Of a stretch of DNA of 64,000 nucleotides, positions 36,931 through 51,700 are shown in pieces. Below the pieces are notes generated by a model. It did not search any database. It was not told the DNA's origin and was given only the letters and a program-made list of their open reading frames with translations. Source of the DNA: Phoebastria nigripes. Taxonomy: Eukaryota > Chordata > Aves > Procellariiformes > Diomedeidae. Numbering within the stretch: position 1 is the stretch's first letter; each line of letters begins with the position of its first letter. Made by a program: the position numbers and the translations under genes. The stretch covers positions 960,586-1,024,585 of the forward strand of contig JAYKAV010002353.1 of assembly GCA_035582835.1 (NCBI GenBank). The letters are read 5' to 3'.

Positions 36931-39900
36931 ATTTCTGTACTCAGGAAAGGTAGATCACCCATTCTTTCATCATACAACACAGAATTTTTCAGATATGTCC
37001 TTNTTTTCACTTTCAGGTGTCCAAATATAAAATGCCTAGTGAAATCACATATGTGATTTAACATAATCTTTAGCAATATCAAATACAAACATATTATTTG
37101 TTAATAAGACCATGATTATACAATTTCTATCTGAAATCAGACAGAACTCAAAGAGAACTTGAGTTTTTCTGCTAATAGGCTTCACGATGTTAAGCAAATA
37201 GAAATGAACAGGCAAAGACAATTGGCTAGTATGTTTATATTACCTATTTGTATCTGTAATCTGACTAACTTACACATAAAAAAAACAGAATTCTTATTTA
37301 TAAAACCAAAGGTTTGGTCATAAAAACAGGAATCTTGTTACTTATGATTTTTTGTTTTGTAATTATTTCTCTTAAACAAAGTGGACAGCTGCTCTTCAAA
37401 CACTTGTAAAAATCAAATCAAATAAATAAATGAACACTGAGGTTACACTATTTATTACAGGATTATTACTGTAGCATATATGTTGTTTACAGTTATTTTA
37501 TAAATGACATTAATTGGCAGCAATTCTTCTGGATTAATTCTACAAATTAATATTTAATAAAGGATTACAGGTATCCTGAAATATGCTATAAGAACTAAGA
37601 GTGCTTTCAAATTCATTTATGAGACTGTGTAATTTGTCTAGTTATTGATAATGCTCCTCTGGTTGTTTAAAATGTATTTAATGTTTGGATAGCAGTCACT
37701 GAAGTCAATAAAAAACCAGGAATAAAAATAAAAATTGTTACATGCAAGGAGACAGAGATCAGAGATAAATGATAAGGGACAGAGCCCACTGCAGTGGTAT
37801 AGGCTATGCCCATATTAGCATAGTCATACAGGAAATTACCCGTGGATCTGTAGAAAGAAACAGGTAGTGCTGAGGACCCAGCAACTACCTGTATGTGTTT
37901 TGCTATTTTTTACTTTAGACTAGTTNTGATCTGATGGACAAAATTTCCATTAGTGATTCCAGCATGCTAGGTAAGCTCCCGAAGTGCATTTTCCAATATA
38001 CTTGCTGTTGAAAGAAATCCAGTTCACATGCTCTAAGACCACACCCTGATGTGAATCAAAACACGATAAAGCACACCTACGTTAACATTTTCATTTGGAT
38101 CAGGTGTGCAATTTGGAAACGTATTTCCCAGCTGTGTCCCCTCACTGCGCTTTGCTTCTTATCACAGGAAAATCCTGGAACACAGAAAGTGGATCCTTTT
38201 AGATGAAACTAAATTGAAATGTACACGACAGACAGCAACTGGAGGCCACACTAGAGCTATTTCAAAGTCACCTTGTACTGTGTTAGGTCCTCAGCATCCA
38301 CTGTTTCATTTCACGGAACAGCTCCTATTCTACTAGACTGCTTGCTCAGTGTGGATGCCTGGAAGACTTGCCTCTGGCATGCACTCCTGACAAAGGCTAA
38401 ACCGCTAACATAGATGTATCCATAGAACATACAGTCTGTTTGTTTTGAATTACAATAAATAAAAACAAAATATGAATAAAATAACTAAAACAATGCTAAG
38501 AAAGAAGACAGAACAGTGAGACCAACACTGGCTTTGAATTTATAGGCAAAAAAAAGCATTTTTGTTGTTTGTCATCATGTTTTTAATGATATATTCACTG
38601 TTGCTGACAACATTATTTTCACTGGTTCTAAATATGAACTACTTCGTAATTAGTTCAAGAAAAGAATTTGACCTTGGGCAGCAGAATAGAGTTGTGAATG
38701 GGGGAAATATGTCAGCAGCATACCTAAAAATAAGAAAGAAAATAAAATAAGAATTTTCAAGTGACAGTGATTGATGTGTATACATCTCTACCAAAATGAA
38801 TGAGCAAGAGCTTTCTAAACACTGGCAAAAGTGAATTAATAATAAATAATGAGAAAAAGGAATTGACTAAATAATTGATAATGAAAAAAATTGATGTAAT
38901 AATTATTGTTCAGAAGGAGGAATGCGAGACAAAACCAAAGTAGCTTTGCATGGAGTCCAGAACTTGATCCAAAGCCTTTGAAGTCAGCAGGAAGCCACTG
39001 GCTTCCATGTACTTTTTGGCAGCCTAGCACTGTACTCTCAGTGTGAGAAATCTGGCACATCTCTCAGCTGCTCCATAACTCAGTCCTGCTCTTATAATAT
39101 TGCTTCATCAGTTCATTCCTTTGCTCATCTTCCTAAATTAATCTCAGGACAATTCACTTTATAGACTCTTTCTGACCTCTCTAATCATGATGGTGCTTGT
39201 ACTCTAAATGGTGATTTGAATAAGATTCCCCTGTATTTGTCTTTTCTCCCCAGAGAAGGGAACACTTGTCAGGGTCAGTAATAAAAGAAAGTAACTTACT
39301 GGGGAAAGTGATTTCTATTGTATCATAGGTGTACCACTAAATTCGTGGACAATTTTTTAACTAACCCTTTTGGCTATAGACTGTTACATTTCTGTCCATC
39401 CTACTTTTTGTTTGCATCTTGGCTGGTAAGTTAAACATTTACCTCCTGCCTGGCATTTCTGCTCTTGACTAAATCAACTTCTCTTTTTTTTTTTTCCCAG
39501 AAATGTCCGCTCCTCAAGGAATAAGCAAACTAAAAGGAGAAATAATATCTTCAGGTTATCAGAGGAGGAGCTGGAGCTATTCAGCAGAAGTGGCAGAAGA
39601 GTCAAGGAGTCTTGCTTTGTGAGATCCACAGCTGAGAGTTCATGGCTCTCTGTACTGGGATACCTTGACAGCTCCCTTAGCTCTCCAGCAGTCCTGACAG
39701 GTGTAGCTTGTGCTCCCATAGGATCTGGGCAAAGCTATGCAGCCCTTCAACTGGCTAGGCCTCCATACACATATCATCACTTTTGACTGCAGGACAACTA
39801 CACAGCAAAACAGTAATGTGGGCAACATCTTTTGATAATTTTAGAGCAAAGAAGGCTTTGCTAAAGCTGAAAATGCCTGTCTGGTGCTGGTCCATTGGTA

Positions 39901-40408
39901 AAACTACAAAGCTGAGAAATGTAAGAGATTTAAACCAAACCAAAACAACCCACAAAAAACCCCCCACAAACCCTTAGCAATTACTGCATATAATATTGTT
40001 TAAAATATTTAAGGTATAGGAAGCTTGTCACAGCAACTCATTTGTCTTCAGTATTTTGTAAAATGAAATGCTTTTATAATGAATGCGTATAGAAGACAAA
40101 GTATTTATTAGAATAAAAGATGGGATTTGGATGTAAACAAGATTGAATTCATTTGCAAAATAAGATCCATTATTTTTGGCATTGACTTTCAAATGTGAAA
40201 GATCAGCATTGCATTACAGTGTTGCTTCTCTATGACGGTACTGTTTTTATCAGTTCTGACTGACTTTTAGGACTAAATAATGAATTAAAAACCTAACATG
40301 AATTTTTCTTAGTTTCTTGTATTATCTGCTGATCTGTAAGTAGTTCTGTTTACAAAAGAAAGAAAAAGAAATGACAAAAAATAAATATATTGTTAGGTTT
40401 TCTTTTTC

Positions 40409-40428
40409 TTTTTTTTTTTTTTTTTTTT
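40409..40428. repeat. Poly(T) tract, 20 bases
   Basis: This T run directly follows a TCTTTTTC-rich lead. No retrocopy body is recognisable. Confidence 0.85.
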
Positions 40429-41299
40429 AAACTGGAAGGCTTGGAAGATTATTTGACATTCATATGACAACACTGTATGGTTCTGTGCTGTTACAGAAAG
40501 TATTTGGAACACATGCAAGATTAGACGTGTGAATCAACAGCTGCTAAGTAAATCATCCACTTCAAATGACTAGTACTNAGGGACAATCACCATAACACAA
40601 AATTTTAGGTGAAGGGAGAAACAAGCAGGATTGCAAAAATGCAACCGTCATGCTGGTTTACTCATTTAAAATTAATTAGATACAGAGATTTCAAATTTGA
40701 TAGGTGAAGACGTGAGAAAAATCTAAGCAATCAAAATGAGAGAACAAATGAAGTTGTAAGAACATGGCTGGTGACATAGAACAGTAAAAAAATCTGTATG
40801 TATATCACAGAAAAGCAGTCATTGTAAAAGAATATACATGTACATGATACTTAGGTACTATAAATATAAAAAAAAAGTATGTATTTCTTTTTAAGCTTTC
40901 ATATGTCAGAGAGGACTTTCACATCACAATTTCTCTCATAGTGGTTATAATTTCTGATACATTACCCTCTTCCTCTTTCTCACATCATTCTGATTCTTTC
41001 TTGTTTGAGAAATCACACTAAACTTAATAGTACTACTTGCTTGTATAAAGTGACTAAACTTACACAGTTTCTGTATCTTTCTTGAAAATATAATCTCCTT
41101 TTAGCTTAAAATATAGTTTATACATAGAGGTAAAGTATATAACTTCTTTTTTGTGTCATCTTTTAAGGAAAAAAGACCAAAGAACTTGTGGTTTGTTGCT
41201 CGCAGGGATAAATTTCTTTCGACTTTAAAATGTCAGATTATTGCAAAACAGATTTATATTGAATTGTGTTTAAAAACAGCTCAGGCTTATGTAAGATGG

Positions 41300-41312
41300 A
41301 AAAAAAAAAAAA
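41300..41312. repeat. Poly(A) tract, 13 bases
   Basis: This short uninterrupted A run reads as Lys codons in a chance open frame. Confidence 0.8.
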
Positions 41313-44300
41313 CCCTGCAGAGGTCACTGAGAATACAAACACAAGTTGTTGTAGAACTGCTCCTCTTAATTGTCTTAAATCTCTTTGTAACCCATAGTAC
41401 TGTAAAGGAAGAACTATTTGATTGTGCAGTTTATAAGTTCAGTCGAAACAGGTAGTTGTTTTCCCTGTCAGAGCTATAGATGAGAAAATGAGACTGGAGA
41501 AAAATGCAGCAAGATCCTGACAACGTGTATTTCTCTTCCCTCCTAGCTGGTCCCAAGACAGTTCCTAAATTATAGCTGCACAGGTGATACCCAGAGTAAA
41601 ACAAGCAGAGACACATGAAAAAATAATAATAAATGGATAATAGTCATGCAATTACCAATAGTTCCTCTTAATTCTTGTTACTGCTTCCTTGTAAAAAAAG
41701 CATGGCAGAAAAAGACAGAATTCTAATGTTTCAGAAATAAAACTAGGTCGACTTTGGGACACACTTTCTTGGAATCCATTACCTCTCAGTGAAAAGGTGG
41801 AAAAAAAAGATGTCTGGAAGTCCGACAGATTCTGAGTACTATAATGAAGGAAGTTGTTTTTAAGCAAGTCTTCAGCAGTGAACAGATGAAAATTAACTAG
41901 TCTGGTAGCATGTAAATTTGAACAATTAGATGAATAATAAAGAAAACAATAATTGGAGACATTCTGCCAAATAAATGTATCAGATGCATTTCAGTCTGTT
42001 ACGGGTTAGACAGTTATCTGACTTGTTTAGTCAGTTATAAGTTAATTGTAGGAATGGGACGTTCTATCAAATAAAATTAGTACTGGTCCGTTAGCCATGT
42101 CCTAATCAAAACAAAAGGACTCAATTTGTTGCCATTGTGATTTCCAACCAGTATTTTAGGTCTATTTATTGCATCCTTGGGATGAAAATCAGAATTATGT
42201 TTAGATGCATCCTTTCGTAAATTATCAAATAATAAGACATATTTACATATAAATGTTTTAAAGCCTCAAAATTATGCTTGCGGTTTTGCTCCACTGACTT
42301 ATGATGATAGTTGATTTTAACAAGACTTCTCAGTAAGTGAGGCATGCAGACGGATGAAAGAACTAATTCCCTGACCTAGCTCTGAAATACATATAAACCT
42401 TGAAGAAAGATACAGGGGGTAGGAACTACCTTCGATTATGGCCTATAATGTTTCAATCTGATGATTCTGAAGCATTTACTCTATATTTATTAGATTTGAA
42501 TTTATTTTCATTTGAATTCCATTGTCCCTTGCAGAGGTCTGGACAACACCTCGAATGAGTTTTTCTCTGTCTGCCATTTTCAGGCACTGTTGCTGGTGCA
42601 GGTTTTGGATGTTTATTCCCTTTTTTGCCCATTTGTTGTAACGTGTGGGAAGAAGTAGAAGGTGACTATGCACGAAAAATAGAGATACAAGAGAATACAA
42701 GTAGACTTATAGCTTGTGAAGTGGAAGGGTTGTTTCTTATTAATACTTATGACCTTAGTAGTAAACAGATTTAAACAGCCCTGCATGTAAATGTTGGTTC
42801 ACATATGCCTTGCATCTGGTACACTGGGTGGGGAAAACCAGAAAGCATCAGAGGATTATGTATACATATGTGTACACAAAAATAATACAAAAAATGCTGT
42901 TCATTCTATTATTGACAATAAATAACATATATAAAAGTGTTCATAATTTTTTCTCCAGTTATCAAAGGGCACACCTAGAGGGTCTAGTTAAAAGAGTCAA
43001 CCTACTAAATACGCTTAAATCTTTCTGTGACCCAGGGCTTACATGTGTGTTCAACATTGCATGCCCTTGCAACAGAGATAATCATTTCCTTCTACTTGAG
43101 TGAAGGACATTAAAGCTCTTAGCACATTTGAACTTAAAGCATGAGTCTACATTTTAGCTGAACAGAGGAACAGAGAGTTTAAAAGGAAGCAATGACCAGA
43201 AAAGTGCGTGTTGAACTGCCTGAATAATTTCTTTTTCTTTTATTATCTCCACATAGTTACCACCCCCCACAAAAAAAAAACCCAAAACAAAACCCAATGC
43301 AAAAAACCTGACATATCAATACTGTAGTCTATAAAGACCAAATTCCATTTAGCTACAGTGTACAGTGCACTGGGTTGTATTTCAGATGAATGAATGAATG
43401 ACAACTCACTTCAGATTTTCTTTTAAGGCTCAAATCTGCAATCCATGCTGGTACTTAACACTGAAGAAGTATCACTGAATTAATAGTACTGCCTTATTGA
43501 ATGCTATTGACAGCATGAATGAGGATTGTAGAATAATTTTAATCTTGTTGGAATGACTGAGTGATTCAATCATGTCACTGAAAAAGGTTTCATTTATATT
43601 ATTTCCTTGGTGTTTCAAACCTAAACTTATTGTAGCTTGCTCCCTCTCTCATGTCCCCTTCTTTAAATCAGTAAATAGTGTATGTAAAAAATGCTTAAAA
43701 GGGTCATGAAGTTCCCACGTATTATATAAATAGCATTCTGAAAAGTTACTTGATGAACTAAATCTTTAGTCAACAACTCCTAATTATTATTTTTAATTAA
43801 ATACAGGATTATTACCTTTGACAGATTTAATGTTTTGATAGCACGATTTGGCGACTTCTCATCCTTCTGTTAATTCCTTATCCTAATTCAAAGGCCAGAA
43901 GTATCTTAATAACTCTTTTTCAAAGGCTAATATGATATATTCTGAAGTTAATTTAATTTGCTTGGTCTATAAGCGACATATGATTGTAGCTAAGCATTTT
44001 CGTCAATGTACACTTAATGATTTCATGGATCACCATAGGAAATTTTATTAACTTGACCACTGACTCCAACTCTAATCTAGTTCCCTTGTCAATTTCATCT
44101 GTTATGCACAAAATAAGTCTGAAGTGATATTAAAGAGAACGATGTCCAATTAGCAAAAAAAAAAAACAAACCAAAAGGTGGATTTTAGATTATTTTTTTT
44201 TCTCCTTTACTTGTTTTATCTTACCTTTTCTTACATATTTTTATAAAAACTCATATAGTAGTTGGAGCTTTTATTGCATGAAGTAACCACCACAGAGAGA

Positions 44301-44907
44301 CGATTTTGGTAAAGACATCTTATTCATCTCTGATGAATACCCTCGCTGATGATATTCTCCTTGTTTCTATTTTGATGATAAGCAAAATCAAAATTCACAA
44401 TTATTGTTCACCTGTATTCTCATGAGGAACTTCGAGAGGAAAATAAATACTCACAAGTGATATTACCTTGTATAGACTTTACTAACTCTGTCTCCAAAAC
44501 TTTTGCTGTTGTAGTTGAAGATATGCGCAGTCCCTCCAGAGGAAATGATAATAGTATTTATGCATATATTGATATACACATGTATTTAACATACAAAGGA
44601 CATACTTCTATATAACATTTGATGATGTATGTTGATTTAAAATGTAAAAAATATTACTTTTTTTTTGCTTGTAAATAAAGAATAAAGTTATTGTCTGGTT
44701 GATCTTATTTATAGCCATCACATCCTTATGGTCTTCTCTCCTTTTGATGTGGCTCAATTTCCCTTGCTTCTAGGCATAGACACACTTTCAGTTTACTTCT
44801 CATTCAGGAGCAATTAACAAATGTTTCCTCCTATATTGGGATATCAGTATATCAATAACTTAGCCTTTCTGCTTCTCCATTTCCACTTTTCCATCCTCCC
44901 AGCCAAA

Positions 44908-44934
44908 TTTTTTTTTTCTTTTCTTTTTTTTTTT
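44908..44934. repeat. T-rich tract
   Basis: This is a 27-base run of T with two interrupting C. Confidence 0.8.
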
Positions 44935-45385
44935 GCTGGCACAAATAAATGCCACTGCACGATTTACACAAGTATCAAATGCTCAAGACTGTCTTCACAA
45001 GCCCATAAACTTGTTCTTTGCTTTCCTTAGAAAGTGGGAGGTATTTTTAACATTTTCACCTCCCTCAGCTCTACTAATTGTTAATTCTTTGGAAAAATTA
45101 ATATTGGCAGACCAGGTGAATACGTCTTCCATGCTGGTGATTCAATATCCAACAGTAGCAATGTGCTCTTTCCTGCCTAGTAAGACAATATGTAAGTCTC
45201 ATTTTAAACCCCTCTGTACACTGACCCTTGAATTTTAATACAAACATGTTAATTACTTTATACAGTGGACTAATTCCTACAGGCTATTACTGGCTATTGC
45301 ATGAGACAAGTTGTAATTACTAACAATGCTATGATAAAGAGTTTGGCATGTTATAAAGAGATATTACAGCACTATTTTTTCAGTT

Positions 45386-45419
45386 TACTGTCCTCAGCAG
45401 AGGACAACAGAGGACAGTA
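45386..45419. repeat. Short perfect inverted repeat
   Basis: TACTGTCCTC (45386-45395) and GAGGACAGTA (45410-45419) are exact reverse complements around a 14-base spacer. The spacer itself contains another GAGGACA word. No U-run follows, and in a eukaryotic setting this is not a terminator. It is recorded as structure only. Confidence 0.6.
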
Positions 45420-45669
45420 CTCACAATTCTACCCGGCCTTTTTTTTAACCTTCTATTATACAGCCTCTTGCAAATGTATGTTGTTATTTGATGTTTTCAC
45501 CAGACAATGTTGGAAGATCAGACAAACTACAATCTGAAGCTGTTTCACCAATTATTTAGTAAACTGATACCTGTCCATTAAAAGGGCCAGGGGGAAATAC
45601 ATTAAATGATCGCTATCCTTTTTTGAGAGTCCTACTCACAACTTTCTCTCACACAGATGTATTTAAATA

Positions 45670-45706
45670 TAGATAGATAGACAGATAGATAGACAGATAA
45701 AGACAG
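45670..45706. repeat. (GATA/GACA)n microsatellite
   Basis: About nine tetranucleotide units alternate GATA and GACA. Such interspersed GATA/GACA arrays are common in vertebrate genomes and often polymorphic in length. Confidence 0.9.
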
Positions 45707-48700
45707 GGAGTTACAGAATAAGAACTACAGTGAAACAGAGCTTTGCACTGTCCAAAAACTTTAAAGGAACTTTCACAGTGCTTCAGAGTGTAGAGTCAGT
45801 TATGGTACTGCCCCCACAACCACCAAACTTCACATAAGTTAGAGAAGAGAGTTGCACATGCAGACTGAGGGTCCTTACAAGCTTTGTGGACATCTCTCAG
45901 TGCAGTACCATATTAGGATACAGAGGTGACAGCTGAATAAGACAGCTCCAAAACAGGAAGAATCCTAGCCACATCAGTATAACATNACATTTGGGTTAAC
46001 TAACTCTACTGGAAAACACTAACCTATTGTTTCTTTGTTTTATACATCCCTCTACCATCTCTGCATTCCCTCTACCCCACAATTAAAAATAAATTTATAG
46101 CTTTGTCCTTACTCTTTGCAGGAGAACAAATTATGTGTAAAAAAAAAGAAAAAAAAAAAGGCATTTTTTTCCCTGCCCCATTTATAGCACCTCTTACACT
46201 CTCACATGGAGGCTGCCAGACTTAAATTTTTGCAAAGGTTGCAAGTCTCTTTTTGTGGTCAAAGCTGTGAACAGATGCACAAAGGGAGAAGACAGACATT
46301 TAAAAAGGAATCACACGGAAGGAACAGATACAGGGAAATTTTTAAACCTGAGATACTCCTACTGTGCAGCCAAATGCACTGCCAATAATCCACAGATGTA
46401 CAGCACATGGGTGTGCAAAGCTGTGACTGTTAGAGGTGTGAAAAGAGTTCTTAGTATGTTCATTGAATAGCAAACGTACCCATCTGTTCTGTTGAAATAA
46501 GTAAGATCTACATCTAAAATCTCATACGTTTGGGAAGTTAACATTTCTGGGGAGTGACATAACAGAGGTAACAAGGTGTGCTCCCTGGTACTGACATGGG
46601 TAAACTTCTTCAGTATCCAAAAGTAAATATTCAGGGCTTAAGAACGAGTTACGCATTTTTTCTCACTTATGTTTCTGACATGTCATTTCCTGTCTATTCA
46701 GTTTCAGCCCGTGTTATCTTTGCAGGGCAGAGCAGCAGCATACCTGGCCAAGCACCTCTTTTGTGTGTTATGAATGGTGACAAGGAAATTGAACAACAAT
46801 CCTCATGGCAGATATTTATGGAATTGTGAGTCCAAGATGGAAGCTTCTTTCTAACTTAATCGCTATGGGATTGTTATATAACCTGAGGCTTAAAAAAATA
46901 GTGAAAATATTTTGAAAGCACCTCTCTGATTTTGAACCCTGAAATTTCCTTCTCAAAGGAAGGTGAGCCCACTGGCAGATGAACAAAAAAAAAAAACTTG
47001 CGTGCTTCAAACAAGATGAAGTTGGGGCTCAAAATATTTCCATACAGCAGCTACCTCAGCTTGCTACACCTCTGAGTCTGAATCTGAATAAGCACACAGT
47101 TCTTGCCTAAGTCTTATTATGATCAATAAGGAGGGGAACAGATATTTAAGTTCCCTAGGGCTCAATCACATAGACATTTCTTGAGCATAACTAATATATA
47201 TACCCATCCTGGATTAAACCCTATTATAGCCATAGATCTTTATTGAGATGATAATAGTCAGAGCACTCACCAAGAATTGGGATAACAGCATTAAATTTTC
47301 TCCATGGTTTGCCTGGAATTCTGCCCTTCCAGAAGAGGAGGTTTCAGCTGTGAAAAAGCTATAGGTTACATATTTTCCAGAAGGGCTGTATCCCCTCCTT
47401 CTTTTGTAGTTTTAAAGTTGTCCTAGAGAACAGCAAAGAATGGATAGCATTTGCAGCCAGAGCAGCATGCAAAAAGGATCATGGGGCTAGACTAGTGGGG
47501 AGACAGAAGAGTCCTTAATTTCTCTTTTCTGTGCCCAAATTTATTTATTTAACATTAATCAGTCATTGAATGAAAAATAAAAAAAATAATAATAAATCTC
47601 TCCCCAAAATATAAAAATAATTTTGGAAGCAGGATTCATGTGCGTCAGTTGAGTGTCCAAACCACCAGGTTAAGGAGTTGCATCTCCTGCTAGATGAATA
47701 CTGTAGANTGTGATACTGTCTCTTTCTTGGATATAATTTTCCTTCAAAAAAATGACCTTTGTTCCCTGTTGCACACAAAGACAAAACAAAACTAAGAAGT
47801 ACAGGATTCTGGAACAATTTCGAAGCCTGGATGGCAGTAATTGCTACAGAACTGAGAAGTGCTTTCTTCCTCTCTGCTTTAGGGTTATAAGCTGCCATCC
47901 CACACCCAGCTCCCTGCCCCAGAATCTTTACCTTTCTCATGTAAAACTCATATCAGGTGCAAAACAAATTCTCTAGTGATTTCATCTCACAGCGATATGC
48001 AGTTTCAACTATGCTGTACTTTCAGAATAAAAGCTTAGCTCATGGCTTGTTTGTGCTTCTACTAATTTACTTTCCATGTGAATTGCTCTCATTTGCCAAA
48101 GTGATAGGAAAGGTTGTTTGTGGATTTTGGGGGTGCACAGCGATACCAGGCTTCTTTCAGAAGAAATAATAGAGCTGGATCAATGCTATGATGTTTATCA
48201 TTTTGTTAGCAATACTGAAAGGTCACAAAACAATGTGAGTTAAGAATGCTGTGCTCAAATCACACCTCTGGAAAATGTGGCATGACCCGGCTCCATGTAG
48301 TCATNATTTATTCACTGTTGGTGGCCAGTCAAATAGGAACTTTTGATGCTGCCAGGTCCGATGATTTTTCTCCAAGAAATCTGCCTCCCACACTGCAAGA
48401 CTAAAGCCTTGTGCTAAAAATTAATTAGCACCAAGATTAACTTTAAAATGTATTTGATCAAGTTGAAATTATAGAGGTTGAAATGTAAAATCACGCATAA
48501 TCAAAACAGAGAGATATTAACAATTTGCTACTGGGAAAAACATTTCAATCTATAAAATCAGTCAAGAGGACCTGAAAGCAAAAGAAAGATGTCAATATTG
48601 GAATTGCATATAANCTCACCATCCAATGGCCAGTGTCACTGTGTAAGAGTTTACAAAATGGAAGTACATTTGTAGCCTTGGGCACTGGAGGCTCAGTGTA

Positions 48701-51700
48701 TTCATCCTGACCTGCATGAAGCACTAAAAATCACCCAGCTACATGTAACTCTTTCCTACAGCAGGGACATATAACATTGCAACCCAAATCAAAAGGCAGT
48801 AAGTAATTCATTTGCGCTTTGTGATATTCATATTTCACGTAATTTGTTTGATAATATTCAGACCATCAATAGAAAACACTGAAGGGAGACATTTGTTTCA
48901 GAAATATCTCTTCATTAAAGCATAGTGGTCCCTCACATTCATTGCTACTATAGTTTTCTTCATTATTCAATAGCACTTTCAATCCCCATGTGTGTGACTT
49001 TCATTATTACGGATCATTTTTCCTTAGGATGTGTGATTTAATTTTAATGCAGGAATCTAAATCAAAATCCTTTCCTATTTAGTGGCTCTCTAGTGTAATA
49101 AAAGAGAGTAAGGCTTAGCCCTCTGCTTTTGTGCTCAGGAGCATTTTGCCATGTATTTGAATTATGATAAAATCAATCGGAAGAGCCCAACAGTGAAAAG
49201 TAGGAAGAAAGTTTCCCTATATGAAGATGGAGAATAATTACAGTTTTTTCCCAGCACAAAAATGCTGCAAGCAAATAGCTTGTTAATTCAGCATCTATCA
49301 CCATTTAACCTTGTTTGTCCTCTTGTTGATACAATAACACAATTAAAAGGTTTTCCCTTTGAATTATCAGTGTCTGAAGTTAAAATGGTCTGTGTTTTAT
49401 GAAAGCTGTGTTCTCTGTTAGTTCCATAAAGACATCTCTGAATTGTTCGCTGTGGCTCGCTCACTCTTAGCATCTCTGGGACTGCAGCACCAATGAAAGC
49501 TTTTCTCTTGCTGGCACATAGCCAAGGCAAGCCATGATCTAATACTGCAAATTATTTTTCTCTTTTACACTGGGGAACTACTGTGTTAAAAGCCAGCTTC
49601 CTTTCCTAGCTCCAGGAGAGCGAGGCACAGACAGGTGTAGCCCCTTTGATTGCGCTGAAACTAGTCTCAAGGCCCTCCACAGTCAGTGCTTCAGTGCACA
49701 AGCATGAAGGAGAACGAGCATATTTTTCCTTGCTCTCCACTTTTAAACCATGGCCTAATCAGCAGCTTCACAGAAGTGTCTTGGCTTATGCGTAATTTTT
49801 TTTCTCGTCTGAGTACAAAGCTGAATACATGGGAAATTATGTCACTGAAAGAATCATGTCATTTTTACCTAGGCGCTGTCTGTCAGTCCTGACATGATCT
49901 TGAGCTTGAAATTTGAGAAATACAAATGATGTTAAAAAAAACAGACTTCCATATAGGTAATGTTAAGAAAAAAGACTTGAGCTAGGACTTTGTGCCATAA
50001 AAGACGAATATGCTCTCTGCTGTTTACTACAACCTCCCCCACCCCACCCAAAAAAAGAGGGAAGAGATGTGGAAACAAGAGGTTCCCCTGTTGAAAGTAC
50101 TGTGGGAATGGCAAGAAACCTGGAAACAGTGTTATCTACAGTATGGAAAAATACATTCTCTATTTTATTATATTTACCCCAGGTTTTGATGCTATCTTCA
50201 TGCCAGTTCAGCTTAAGCTGGTGATTACAGCTGAGCAGCTGATGAGTCCCCATTTCTAAAGGTAGTCCTGCTGCTGGTCCCGTTGTTGTTCCAAATGATG
50301 GTCAGCGCTTTCACTGTAAAGAGTTTCCCAGGATGTAATATAATACCTGATACTTGTTAGGGGCTTTTTCCCCTCTATAAGCTTAAGTGATCCTCTGAGG
50401 CCTCTGCACCATATGCTACTGTACGCTAGAAGCCTGTCAGCTCTCGGGGGATGAGCAAGGTTGACCGGATTCAGGAGGTGGCTGATCGGGGTCATTCCTT
50501 CAATTCCACAGCAGGGGGACCTTGCTGTTGGATAGCGGCGTCTATTCCTCTCATTGTGTTCCTGAGCCCTTGCCCTGGTGCAATGCAGTCTTGGAGGTAA
50601 TATGCATTTCTGCAGGGTGATGACAAAAGCCATCACTGATGCTTTATGCCAGCTTTGTGCAGGAATAAATGACAACACACAAGGAGATACTGAGAAGAAT
50701 TGGCTCCTGCTGTTTTACAGAAAAGATGCAGAGCCAAGCCTTTTAACAGCTGAAGTGCTTCTTTCTGAGAGTAGGGTTGAAAACTAGCTTTGAAGAGATG
50801 TTCTTTGCTTTCTGCTCTCCCCAGCAGTATGTTACTGCTCTCCACTTCTGAGGTCTGTCACTTCTNCACTGTCATGAGTGCATTTCTGTGAGAATGAAGT
50901 AAACTGAGCCACAGGTCGCCCCACTGTGCCCTCCCCACCAAAATCCACCATTTACTCTCTGTCTCCCTGATTAGCCCAGAATGCAGAGCTACACTGATAC
51001 AACTCCATGGGTTTCAGGAGCCAGCTTTTGTCCCTGCTTTGACCTCTAAAGCCCTCTATCACTTCCAGCCCTTATTCTGGACTTCCTCCCCTACGTATTG
51101 GGAAACATTCCTTTCCAACTGGATGATAGTGTCGTGGGTTTTGGTACTGGTCACACTGAGAGCCCATTACGAAGGGCTGTTTGGAACATGCAGCTGTAGT
51201 TGAGGAGGAGTGTGAGGCCTGTTGCTGTGATGTTAACCTTCTTCTGTGCGGCTGGCTTGTATGAAAAGGGCCTTTGGCAGAATTTCTGGAGGTCTCCAGG
51301 TTTAGGNAGCTGGCCTATACCTCCCTTTGTTAGTGATACATAGCAATATATAGCTATGAACTGCATATGCTTTAGCAACATAAAGTGCCAAAGAAAAAAG
51401 AGAAAAAATACACTAAAGGGAAAAAAAAAGTTGCAACCTTTTGCAAAGGCAAAAATAAGATGGGAATCAGATCCTAACGTGGGTTTACAGATGTATTGGC
51501 AAAATGCTATAGGAAACAGGAATTGCATCTCCACTCAGCGAGTAAACTAAGGTGGCAAAACAAGGCAAAGGACTGGTTACCAGGCTGAATGTCCTGTGGT
51601 AGTGCCATACTTATGCAGACTGCCAATAGGGAGTGGTTGGGCCTCCACTTTGTTTCCATGATATCTCACATGNTTGCCAAGGTCCATACAGAGGATTCTG

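Larger units (their letters stand above)
36931..45669. other. AT-rich non-coding stretch
   Basis: No coding exon or RNA gene is supported. The longest frames are about 100 codons (41153-41455 plus; 42810-43103 plus) and have no family likeness. Poly(T) and T-rich tracts occur at 40409-40428 and 44908-44934, and poly(A) at 41300-41312. A short TGAA/TGAATG repeat lies near 43387-43400. A hairpin at 45386-45419 pairs TACTGTCCTC with GAGGACAGTA. Several n bases are present. Confidence 0.6.

Noticed and set aside
36679..37088. Open frames on both strands over the TA/CA microsatellites
   Set aside because: Their Tyr/Ile, Cys/Val and Thr/His runs come from dinucleotide repeats.
50256..50678. 140-codon minus-strand open frame in a slightly GC-richer interval
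   Set aside because: No recognisable family or motif, and overlapping frames exist on the other strand. It is possibly an exon-like remnant but not defensible.
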